From NCBI GenBank assembly GCA_023662825.1, contig JAMPIH010000005.1, forward strand, positions 1 to 64,000: 64,000 bases of DNA, written 5' to 3'. Positions 35,765-43,122 of the stretch are shown here, piece by piece (the first letter of the stretch is position 1; each line of letters starts with the position of its first letter). Under the pieces are notes generated by a model. That model was given only the letters and a program-made list of their open reading frames with translations, made no database searches and was not told the DNA's origin. The translations under genes were made by a program, and so were the position numbers. This DNA is from Bacteroides sp. (lineage in GTDB: Bacteria; Bacteroidota; Bacteroidia; Bacteroidales; P3).

Positions 35765-36046
35765 ATGGCAAAAAAACTCAGCATCAAACCTTTGGCCGAT
35801 CGTGTATTGGTTGAACCTATGGAAGCCGAACAGAAAACCGCCGCCGGTATCATCATTCCCGATACCGCCAAGGAAAAACCCCAGCAGGGCGTGGTGGTTG
35901 CCGTAGGCCCCGGTAAGAAAGACGAGCCGATGAGCGTGAAGGCAGGCGACAAGATCCTGTACGGCAAGTATTCCGGTTCCGAAATCAACATCGATGGAAC
36001 CAACTACCTGATTATGCGCGAAAGCGATATTTTCGCCATTCTCTAA
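35765..36046 (+). CDS. groES: Co-chaperonin GroES
   Basis: 93 aa; caps the GroEL cavity. [26 protein letters not shown], the mobile loop region, and the [16 protein letters not shown] beta segment are typical. The open frame extends upstream, but ATG 35765 gives the standard N-terminus. groEL follows after 38 bp. A 13-bp dyad is found about 100 bp upstream; heat-shock control by CIRCE is not evident. Confidence 0.97.
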   Translation: MAKKLSIKPLADRVLVEPMEAEQKTAAGIIIPDTAKEKPQQGVVVAVGPGKKDEPMSVKAGDKILYGKYSGSEINIDGTNYLIMRESDIFAIL

Positions 36047-36084
36047 TCCAAATTATTGTTTAAAATCTAAAAGAAAAACATATC

Positions 36085-37716
36085 ATGGCAGCAAAAGAAA
36101 TCCTCTTCGACCAGGAAGCCAAGAACCGTCTTAAGAAAGGCGTTGACGCTTTGTGCGATGCCGTAAAGGTAACCTTGGGACCCAAGGGCCGCAACGTTAT
36201 CATCGACCGTAAATTCGGAGCCCCCCACGTTACCAAAGACGGCGTGAGCGTGGCCAAGGAAATAGAACTGAAGGACACCGTGGAAAACATGGGTGCCCAG
36301 ATGGTGAAGGAAGTGGCCTCCAAGACCAACGACCTGGCCGGCGACGGCACCACCACCGCCACCATCCTGGCGCAGGCCATCGTGCGCACGGGCTTGAAGA
36401 ACGTTACCGCTGGTGCCAATCCCATGGATTTGAAGCGCGGTATCGACAAGGCCGTTGCCGAAGTGGTGGTCCAGATCAAGAAGATGAGCCGCAAGGTGGG
36501 CGACAGCGTGGAAAAAATCGAACAGGTGGCCACCATCTCCGCCAACAACGACAACAATATCGGCAAGTTGATCGCCGAAGCCATGAAGCAGGTTAAGAAA
36601 GAAGGCGTGATCACGATCGAGGAAGCCAAAGGTACCGAAACCAACGTGAAGGTGGTGGAAGGCATGCAGTTCGACCGCGGTTACATCTCTCCCTACTTCG
36701 TGACCGACACCGAAAAGATGGAAGCCGTGATGGAAAATCCTTTCGTGTTGCTCTACGACAAGAAGATTTCGGTGATGAAAGACTTCCTGCCGGTGCTCGA
36801 AAAAACGGTTCAGACCGGCCGTCCCCTGGTGGTGATTGCCGAAGACATCGACGGCGAAGCCTTGGCCACCTTGGTTGTGAACCGTCTGCGCGGCTCGCTC
36901 AAGATTGCCGCCGTTAAGGCGCCCGGATTCGGCGACCGTCGTAAGGAAATGATGGAAGACATCGCCACCCTGACCGGCGGTACCGTGATTTCCGAGGAAA
37001 AGGGCCTCAAGCTCGAAGACATCGACCTCACCTTCCTCGGTCAGGCCGAAAAGATCACCATCGACAAGGAAAACACCACGATCGTGAACGGCAAGGGCAA
37101 GAAAGCCGACATTCAGGACCGTGTCAACATGATCAAGGCCCAGATTGAAAAGACCACCTCCGACTACGACCGCGAAAAGCTGCAGGAACGTCTGGCCAAG
37201 CTGGCCGGCGGTGTGGCGGTGATTTACGTGGGCGCCGCTTCCGAAGTGGAGATGAAGGAAAAGAAAGACCGTTTCGACGATGCCCTGCACGCTACCCGTG
37301 CCGCCGTTGAAGAAGGTATCGTGCCCGGTGGCGGTGTGGCCTACCTGCGTTGCATCGCCGCGCTGGACAAGCTCAAGGTGGACAACGACGACGAAAAGGT
37401 GGGTGTGGAAATTATCCGCCGCGCTTTGGAAGAACCCTTGCGCCAGATCGTTACCAACGCCGGTCTGGACGGATCGGTGATCGTTGACAAGGTAAAGGCG
37501 GGCAAGGACGACTACGGCTTCAACGCCCGTACCGAAACCTATGAACACCTGTTGTCCACGGGCGTCATCGACCCGGCCAAGGTTACCCGCGTGGCTTTGG
37601 AAAACGCCGCTTCGATTGCCGGCATGTTGCTGACCACCGAATGCGTGCTGGCCGAGATCAAGGAAGACAAGCCCGCCGCTCCGGCAATGCCCGGCGGAAT
37701 GGAAGGCATGTACTAA
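36085..37716 (+). CDS. groEL: Chaperonin GroEL
   Basis: 543 aa, normal length. [20 protein letters not shown], the ATP motif [15 protein letters not shown], and [14 protein letters not shown] are as in other GroELs. It ends in the expected Gly-Met-rich tail MPGGMEGMY. It is cotranscribed with groES, and a very strong terminator follows at 37743-37775. Confidence 0.98.
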   Translation: MAAKEILFDQEAKNRLKKGVDALCDAVKVTLGPKGRNVIIDRKFGAPHVTKDGVSVAKEIELKDTVENMGAQMVKEVASKTNDLAGDGTTTATILAQAIVRTGLKNVTAGANPMDLKRGIDKAVAEVVVQIKKMSRKVGDSVEKIEQVATISANNDNNIGKLIAEAMKQVKKEGVITIEEAKGTETNVKVVEGMQFDRGYISPYFVTDTEKMEAVMENPFVLLYDKKISVMKDFLPVLEKTVQTGRPLVVIAEDIDGEALATLVVNRLRGSLKIAAVKAPGFGDRRKEMMEDIATLTGGTVISEEKGLKLEDIDLTFLGQAEKITIDKENTTIVNGKGKKADIQDRVNMIKAQIEKTTSDYDREKLQERLAKLAGGVAVIYVGAASEVEMKEKKDRFDDALHATRAAVEEGIVPGGGVAYLRCIAALDKLKVDNDDEKVGVEIIRRALEEPLRQIVTNAGLDGSVIVDKVKAGKDDYGFNARTETYEHLLSTGVIDPAKVTRVALENAASIAGMLLTTECVLAEIKEDKPAAPAMPGGMEGMY

Positions 37717-37742
37717 CAGACAATTGTTTTTCATTGATGAGT

Positions 37743-37775
37743 GCGGGAGGCGACTTCGGTTGCCTCCCGCTTTTT
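37743..37775 (+). terminator. Intrinsic terminator after groESL
   Basis: GCGGGAGGC with GCCTCCCGC, extended by GAC/GTT around a UUCG tetraloop, gives a 12-bp stem followed by TTTTT. Confidence 0.93.
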
Positions 37776-37888
37776 GTATGGAAGGTAGGCTGAGTGCCGC
37801 AGGGTGGTGTGGTTCTTAACCTGCCGGTGTTGGTTTCTTGTTGCGGTTCATCTTGCTTTGATTGGCTGATTGTCGTACTTTTACGTCT

Positions 37889-38455
37889 ATGTTTGGAAAA
37901 TTTAAAGTTTGGTTCTGGCAGCGCAAGGTGCGGGCCGTGTTGCGGCACAACAAGACCTCGCGCAAGACCTTGGGGCTCTCGGACGCCTACCGGGTGGGCA
38001 TTTATTACGCCTACAGGAACGAGGCCGAGATGGAAAGCCTGCGGGCGTTCGCCTGCCGTCTGGCTCAGATGGGCAAGAAGGTAAGGGTGCTGGTGTGCAT
38101 GCCCGGCAAGGAAATGCCCGACATCAAGTGGCCGGACGTGGCGCTGTCGTTTTTCGGCAAGCGGGATCTGGACTGGCGGTTCTTTCCCCAGCGGGAAGTG
38201 AGCGCGGGACTGGAGGAATTCCTGGATTCCGACCACGACCTGCTGTTGGATTTCAGCCCGGAGTTCCACTATACGGACGTGGCGGTCATGGCCATGTGTG
38301 TGTCGCATATGAAGGTGGGCAAGTTCACGCCCTGGAACCTGAAAGTGAACGACCTTTGTCTGGCGCCCGAAGCGGGTCAGGACTACGTGGCGGCCTTTAT
38401 CCGTGCGTTGGAAACGTATTTGCCGCTGTTCGACGGCGGCCGTGCGAACGTTTGA
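37889..38455 (+). CDS. DUF6913-like conserved protein
   Basis: 188 aa from ATG 37889 (MFGKFKVWFWQRK); an in-frame start 27 bp upstream adds non-homologous residues. Alpha/beta, no signal peptide. The segment DLLLDFSPEFHYTDVAVMAMCVSHMKVGKF fits the Bacteroidota DUF6913 family, often next to dapA. Function is unknown. It lies 43 bp upstream of dapA on the same strand, so it is probably cotranscribed. Confidence 0.75.
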   Translation: MFGKFKVWFWQRKVRAVLRHNKTSRKTLGLSDAYRVGIYYAYRNEAEMESLRAFACRLAQMGKKVRVLVCMPGKEMPDIKWPDVALSFFGKRDLDWRFFPQREVSAGLEEFLDSDHDLLLDFSPEFHYTDVAVMAMCVSHMKVGKFTPWNLKVNDLCLAPEAGQDYVAAFIRALETYLPLFDGGRANV

Positions 38456-38498
38456 CGCATTCAGGATGCGGTTAGGCTGCGGGTAAAAGCAGAATTTT

Positions 38499-39389
38499 AT
38501 GTCAGTACAGAAAAGATTGGGCGGCGTGGGAACGGCTCTGGTCACGCCCTTCAGGAAAGACGGCCATCATATCGATTTCGATGCCCTGCAACGCATTGTG
38601 GACTACACTTTGGCAGGCGGGGCAGATTTCTTGGTCGTGTTAGGCACCACGGGCGAAAGCCCCACTTTGGACGAAACTGAGAAACGCGAGCTTTGCCGCG
38701 CGGTGGCCGAATACACCCATGGACGGGTTCCGCTGGTGATGGGTATCGGCGGCAACAATACCGCCGCCGTGGTAAAGACCTTGCAAAATACCGACCTTTC
38801 AGGTTATTCGTATATCCTTTCGGTGTCGCCTTTCTACAACAAGCCCGGACAGCGCGGCCTGTACGCCCATTTCAAGACGGTGGCCGAAAACTCCCCGCTG
38901 CCGGTAATCGTCTATAACATTCCCTCGCGTTGCGGCGCCAATGTGGATTCTGAGACGGTGGTCAGACTGGCGCAGACCGTACCCAATATCGCGGCGGTAA
39001 AGGAAGCTTCCGGCATGGTGGGCAAGATCGGCGAGATCCTGCGCGACCGCCCGGAACATTTCTCGGTGTTCAGCGGCGACGATTCGCTCACCCTGCCCTT
39101 GGTGGCCATGGGGGCGGACGGGGTCATCAGCACGGCGGCCAATCTGATTCCAAAAGAGATGAAAACGATCGTGGAAAGTGTAAAGAGGGGAGATTTGGCC
39201 GAGGCGCAGACGGTGAATTTCCGCATCATGAACCTCTTGCGGCTGCTTTTCGAACAGGGCAATCCTCCCGGCATCAAGGCCGCCCTTCATATCCAGGGCT
39301 TCTGCGAAAATTCTTTGCGGCTACCGTTGACCACGGTTACGAGGAATCTCTACGGTAGAATAGAAGCGGAGTTGAAAAAAGCGTTTTGA
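38499..39389 (+). CDS. dapA: 4-Hydroxy-tetrahydrodipicolinate synthase
   Basis: Condenses pyruvate with aspartate semialdehyde in lysine and diaminopimelate synthesis. 296 aa (beta/alpha barrel). GTTGESPTL, the Tyr-containing VIVYNIPSRCGANV, and the Schiff-base K168 in AAVKEASG are present. The C-terminal codons and stop form the left arm of the following terminator hairpin. Confidence 0.96.
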   Translation: MSVQKRLGGVGTALVTPFRKDGHHIDFDALQRIVDYTLAGGADFLVVLGTTGESPTLDETEKRELCRAVAEYTHGRVPLVMGIGGNNTAAVVKTLQNTDLSGYSYILSVSPFYNKPGQRGLYAHFKTVAENSPLPVIVYNIPSRCGANVDSETVVRLAQTVPNIAAVKEASGMVGKIGEILRDRPEHFSVFSGDDSLTLPLVAMGADGVISTAANLIPKEMKTIVESVKRGDLAEAQTVNFRIMNLLRLLFEQGNPPGIKAALHIQGFCENSLRLPLTTVTRNLYGRIEAELKKAF

Positions 39390-39412
39390 CCTTTGCGTTC
39401 AAAACGCTTTTT
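39376..39412 (+). terminator. Terminator overlapping the dapA stop codon
   Basis: A perfect 14-bp stem: AAAAAGCGTTTTGA (39376-39389, including the last dapA codons and TGA) with its complement at 39399-39412, whose end supplies the T-run. Confidence 0.85.
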
Positions 39413-39431
39413 CATTCGACATAGGTCAATT

Positions 39432-39454
39432 AAAAAGGCGCGGCGCCTTTTTTT
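39432..39454. terminator. Bidirectional terminator between dapA and the lipoprotein gene
   Basis: AAAAAGGC and GCCTTTTT flank a 5-nt GC loop, with T-rich tails on both strands. It lies between convergent genes and most likely serves the minus-strand lipoprotein. Confidence 0.75.
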
Positions 39455-39467
39455 CCTCATAGTAAAA

Positions 39468-39854
39468 TTAATCGCAAGGTTCAAACTGATAGTAGTTGCC
39501 TTTTGAATCCACAACATCGACGCCTGTGAAAACGGGCAAAGGCGAAGGCTGATATTTTTCCTTGGCACTCAGAGCCCAAAACAAACGGTTGTCGCAAGGA
39601 AAATCCACATTCAACCTTCGGGACTGGATGGAATCAGCCCATAACCACGGACGGGTCTGCTCATAAAGTCTTTTTAAGGAATCCACAGCAGAGGAAAAAT
39701 CTGTTCCTATGTTGTTTTGGTAATATACCGTACCACAGCCGTTCTTTATGCTGAATGTGTCGTAAGGTTTTAATTCGAAATTCTTTTCTTTCTCACAGGC
39801 ACATACAGTCAAGGAGAGTGACAAGAGAATGATGAATAGTTTTATGGTTTTCAT
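39468..39854 (-). CDS. Small lipoprotein, unknown function
   Basis: 128 aa. The signal MKTIKLFIILLSLSLTVCAC has a lipobox ending at Cys20, so it is probably lipid-anchored. The mature part (NFELKPYDTFSIKNGCGTVYYQN...) has a second Cys and no recognised domain. It is flanked by argS upstream (on the same strand, 50-bp gap) and a terminator downstream. Confidence 0.7.
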   Translation of the reverse strand: MKTIKLFIILLSLSLTVCACEKEKNFELKPYDTFSIKNGCGTVYYQNNIGTDFSSAVDSLKRLYEQTRPWLWADSIQSRRLNVDFPCDNRLFWALSAKEKYQPSPLPVFTGVDVVDSKGNYYQFEPCD

Positions 39855-39904
39855 TGTATGGCTGTTTGTTTTGTAAATCTAATTATTGCTACAGTTTTTC
39901 AGGC

Positions 39905-41710
39905 CTACATTCTCTCCGGCGCCGTAATCCCCAACAGGTGAAGCCCTTTCTTGAGCGTTACCCCCGTCTGTTGCACGAGGGCGAGGCGGAAGGCCTTCAA
40001 CTGTTCGTTTTCTTCGCGCAACACGTTGGTGTCCTGATAGAAGCCGTTGAAGTCTTTGGCCAAGTCGTAGAGGTAGTTGGCGATCAGCGCGGGGCTGAAC
40101 TGTTCGCCCGCCTGCCGTAATACGGCGGGGTAGGCGGCCAGGTTCTGGATCAGGCTCTTTTCCTTGCCCGAAATGCACAATCCCTTGGTGTCGTAGGCAA
40201 TGGCCTCGTCGGGATTGAAGCCGCTCTTGCGCAGCAGGGAACGGATACGCGCGTGGGTGTATTGCAGGAACGGGCCGGTGTTGCCGTTAAAGTCGATCGA
40301 TTCCTTGGGGTTGAACAGCATATTCTTTACCGGATCCACCTTCAGGATAAAGTATTTGAGCGCGCCCATGCCCAGTTCGAAATAGAGCCTGTCCATTTCC
40401 GCGCGGTCCTCGTCTTGGGGTGAGATGCCTTTGGCGGCGCGGATTTCCTCGCTGGTCTCGCGGGCGGTCTCGGTCATCTTCACCATCAGATCATCGGCAT
40501 CCACCACGGTGCCTTCGCGCGACTTCATCTTGCCTTCGGGCAGTTCCACCATGCCGTACGAAAGGTGGGTTATCTTCTCGCCCCAGGCATAGCCCAATTT
40601 GCGCAGCACGCGCTTGAGCACGTCGAAGTGGTAGTTCTGCTCGTTACCTACCACATAAATCAAGCGGTCGGCATCGAAATCCTGCTGACGCAGACGCGCC
40701 GTGCCCAGATCCTGGGTCATATATACCGAGGTGCCGTCCTTACGCAGCAAAAGTTTCTCATCTAATCCCTCATCGCGCAGATCCGCCCATACAGAGCCGT
40801 CTTCCCTGCGTATCAAAACGCCTTTGTCGAGGCCTTCCATCACCATGCTTTTTCCCAACAGATAGGTGTCCGATTCATAATAAATCTTGTCGAAGTCCAC
40901 GCCCAATTTCGCATAGGTGGCGTCGAAACCCGCATATACCCAAGTGTTCATCTTCCGCCACAAGGCGCGGATTTCTTCGTCGCCGTCCTCCCATTTCTTG
41001 AGCATGGCCTGCGCCTCCTGCATCAACGGGGTCTGTCGTTCGGCCTCGTCTTTCTCCATGCCGGGGTGGGCGGCCAGTATCTTGTCGGTCTCTTCCTTGA
41101 GGTGATTGCTGAAAATCACATAGTATTTGCCCACCAGATGGTCGCCTTTCATTCCCGAGCTTTCGGGCGTCTCGCCGTTGCCCCAGCGTAGCCATGCCAA
41201 CATCGACTTGCAGATATGCACGCCGCGGTCGTTCACTAAGTTCACCTTCTTTACCGCATAGCCGTTGGCCTTGAGGATTTCGGCCACCGACCAGCCGAGC
41301 AGGTTGTTGCGGATATGCCCCAAGTGCAGGGGCTTGTTGGTGTTGGGCGAAGAATATTCGATAACGATGGGCTCGGAACCCTTGGCTTCGGGCGCTTTTT
41401 CGTGGCGCAGGGCGTCCAGGTGGTTCACCCAGTAGGCGTCGCTTACCGATAGGTTCAGGAAGCCCTTCACGGTATTGAAGGCCGTGATGTCGGGGCAGTT
41501 TTCCTTGAGGTATTCGCCGATCAGCCTGCCCGTTTCCTCGGGACTTTTCCCGGCTGCCTTTACAAAGGGAAACACCACCAAGGTGATATCCCCTTCGAAT
41601 TTACGGTCGGTCTTTTGAAACTGTATGCTGCTTTCTTTCGCTTCAAAATCAAACAATTGCTTGACGGCTTGGGTCGTTAGGCGAATCAAGACACTTTCGA
41701 TGGTTTCCAT
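39905..41710 (-). CDS. argS: Arginyl-tRNA synthetase
   Basis: 601 aa class I synthetase that charges tRNA-Arg. The HIGH-type motif is HLGHIRNN near residue 130. The KMSK-equivalent is KMKSREGTVVDADDL. The N-terminal tRNA-binding add-on and the C-terminal anticodon domain ending in LLGITAPERM are present. ATG 41710 fits the family start. A candidate -7 box lies at 41740-41747. Confidence 0.97.
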   Translation of the reverse strand: METIESVLIRLTTQAVKQLFDFEAKESSIQFQKTDRKFEGDITLVVFPFVKAAGKSPEETGRLIGEYLKENCPDITAFNTVKGFLNLSVSDAYWVNHLDALRHEKAPEAKGSEPIVIEYSSPNTNKPLHLGHIRNNLLGWSVAEILKANGYAVKKVNLVNDRGVHICKSMLAWLRWGNGETPESSGMKGDHLVGKYYVIFSNHLKEETDKILAAHPGMEKDEAERQTPLMQEAQAMLKKWEDGDEEIRALWRKMNTWVYAGFDATYAKLGVDFDKIYYESDTYLLGKSMVMEGLDKGVLIRREDGSVWADLRDEGLDEKLLLRKDGTSVYMTQDLGTARLRQQDFDADRLIYVVGNEQNYHFDVLKRVLRKLGYAWGEKITHLSYGMVELPEGKMKSREGTVVDADDLMVKMTETARETSEEIRAAKGISPQDEDRAEMDRLYFELGMGALKYFILKVDPVKNMLFNPKESIDFNGNTGPFLQYTHARIRSLLRKSGFNPDEAIAYDTKGLCISGKEKSLIQNLAAYPAVLRQAGEQFSPALIANYLYDLAKDFNGFYQDTNVLREENEQLKAFRLALVQQTGVTLKKGLHLLGITAPERM

Positions 41711-41739
41711 GGCAAATCCTTTTCAAAAACTACAAACCA

Positions 41740-41747
41740 CAAATGTA
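41740..41747 (-). promoter_or_regulatory. Candidate -7 element for argS
   Basis: Minus-strand TACATTTG matches TAnnTTTG, 29 bp upstream of the argS start. The -33 region is not a clear match. Confidence 0.45.
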
Positions 41748-41784
41748 ACTTATTTTGTCGAAAGTCATAAGAGAGAACATACGG

Positions 41785-41831
41785 ATATAAAAACAAAGAG
41801 CCGGAAGTAAGCATATTTACCTCCGGCTCTT
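41785..41831 (-). terminator. Terminator after the small membrane protein gene
   Basis: AAGAGCCGGA pairs with TCCGGCTCTT across 41796-41831 with extra inner pairs. Read leftward it is followed by TTGTTTTTATA, a U-rich tail, fitting termination of the DUF4190-like gene before argS. Confidence 0.8.
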
Positions 41832-41853
41832 GAAAGGTGTGTTAATATTGAAA

Positions 41854-42114
41854 TTATGATAGTGTGGCGGCAGCTCCTACTCCTACAAGAAGTACAATAA
41901 TCGGTATCAATGCCAATAAACTGATCACCAAGCCAGCAATGGCAAGACCTCGAGGGGTTTTGAATACACCTATAAAGGAAAATATAAGCCCTAGGCCAAA
42001 AAGGATAAAGTTGAAAACGGGTAACCAACAAAAGATGGCCGATAGGAGTGCTAACACAAATCCGGCTACGCCTAGTCCATTTTTCTTGGTACTTGATTGC
42101 ATGTTCTGAGTCAT
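41854..42114 (-). CDS. Small DUF4190-like membrane protein
   Basis: 86 aa with two hydrophobic segments (about 14-47 and 56-84) and a Ser/Asn/Lys N-tail: GLGVAGFVLALLSAIFCWLP and GLAIAGLVISLLALIPII. This is the layout of DUF4190 and related two-helix proteins. Role unknown. It has its own promoter (42154-42183) and terminator, so it is monocistronic. Confidence 0.75.
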   Translation of the reverse strand: MTQNMQSSTKKNGLGVAGFVLALLSAIFCWLPVFNFILFGLGLIFSFIGVFKTPRGLAIAGLVISLLALIPIIVLLVGVGAAATLS

Positions 42115-42153
42115 AATGGTAAAATATTAAATGGTTAGTAAATTCATAAACCA

Positions 42154-42183
42154 CAAAATTAATAAAATTTTTTCAAAGACAAA
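42154..42183 (-). promoter_or_regulatory. Promoter for the small membrane protein
   Basis: Minus-strand TAATTTTG (42154-42161) with TTTG (42180-42183) 18 bp upstream. The start codon is about 40 bp downstream. Confidence 0.6.
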
Positions 42184-42235
42184 ACAATTCTAACAAGGTT
42201 ATTACTAAGAAAGTTATTACAAACCATATTTACAT

Positions 42236-43120
42236 CTATCGGCGGCTGGCCAGATAGACCCCGCCGATGGTGAGTGACGCGCCCAGCAGCATGACGGGCG
42301 TTATCGGTTCATGCAGCACGAAAAAGGAAGCCGTGGCCGTTACCACGGGCGAGAGGTAGATGTAGTTGGTGGCCCGGATGGGGTCGAGGTTCTTGAGCAC
42401 CTTGTTCCAGAAGAAAAAGCAGAGCAGGGAGGCCACGATGCCTAGGAAGAGCAGGTTCCCGAACACGGCGGGGCGTTGCAGCAGCGACAGGTCTTCCGCC
42501 CGGAACGAGCCGATATAGAGCGGCAAGATCGTGAGCAGTCCGTAGAAGAACACCTTGCGGGTGATGAACAGGTTGTTGTAGCCGCGTTCCAGTTTCTTGA
42601 CCAGTACCGTGTAGAAGCCCCAGCAGAGTGCGGCGGCCAGGCAGAGCAGGTCGCCCTTGGGCGAGAGGTGCAGCACGAAATGCCCGTTCAATATCACGCA
42701 GGCAACTCCTGAAAGGGCGATGAGCGAGCCGGCCCAGAACCGTTTGCGCAGGGGCGAGGTGTCCGAAGGAGAGAAAAGGCGTAACAGGAGCGCCGTAACG
42801 AGGGGTGCGATGCAGAGGATAAGCGCGATATTGTTGGTGGCGGTGTAGGTGAGTGCCGAATTTTCGGTGTAGAAATACAGCGAGCCGCCCGTAATTCCCG
42901 CCAGGGCGCACAATAGCTCGTCTTTTCCGCTCTTGGCACGCCATTGCTTCGGATAGCAGACGGCCATGAGCAGGTAGGCGAGCAGAAAGCGGTAAAAGAA
43001 GATTTCCTGCGGGTTGAGCCCGTGGTTCAGCAGCAGCTTGGTGGAAACGAAGGTGGAGCCCCATACCGTCACGATGCCGAGCGCCAGAAGATGATAGCCC
43101 CAATGCGGTTTCGTGTTCAT
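42236..43120 (-). CDS. EamA family (DMT superfamily) transporter
   Basis: 294 aa from ATG 43120 (MNTKPHWGYHLLALGIV); the open frame extends 90 bp upstream into lptD. About ten transmembrane helices in two EamA repeats, with GITGGSLYFYTENSALTYT in the first and VVTATASFFVLHEPITPVMLLGASLTIGGVYLA in the second. Probably exports a small metabolite. It begins directly after the lptD-like stop codon, so the two may be coupled. Confidence 0.9.
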   Translation of the reverse strand: MNTKPHWGYHLLALGIVTVWGSTFVSTKLLLNHGLNPQEIFFYRFLLAYLLMAVCYPKQWRAKSGKDELLCALAGITGGSLYFYTENSALTYTATNNIALILCIAPLVTALLLRLFSPSDTSPLRKRFWAGSLIALSGVACVILNGHFVLHLSPKGDLLCLAAALCWGFYTVLVKKLERGYNNLFITRKVFFYGLLTILPLYIGSFRAEDLSLLQRPAVFGNLLFLGIVASLLCFFFWNKVLKNLDPIRATNYIYLSPVVTATASFFVLHEPITPVMLLGASLTIGGVYLASRR

Positions 43121-43122
43121 GC

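Noticed and set aside
36067-37734. 555-aa open frame opposite groEL
   Set aside because: Same reason; low-complexity composition and groEL is certain.
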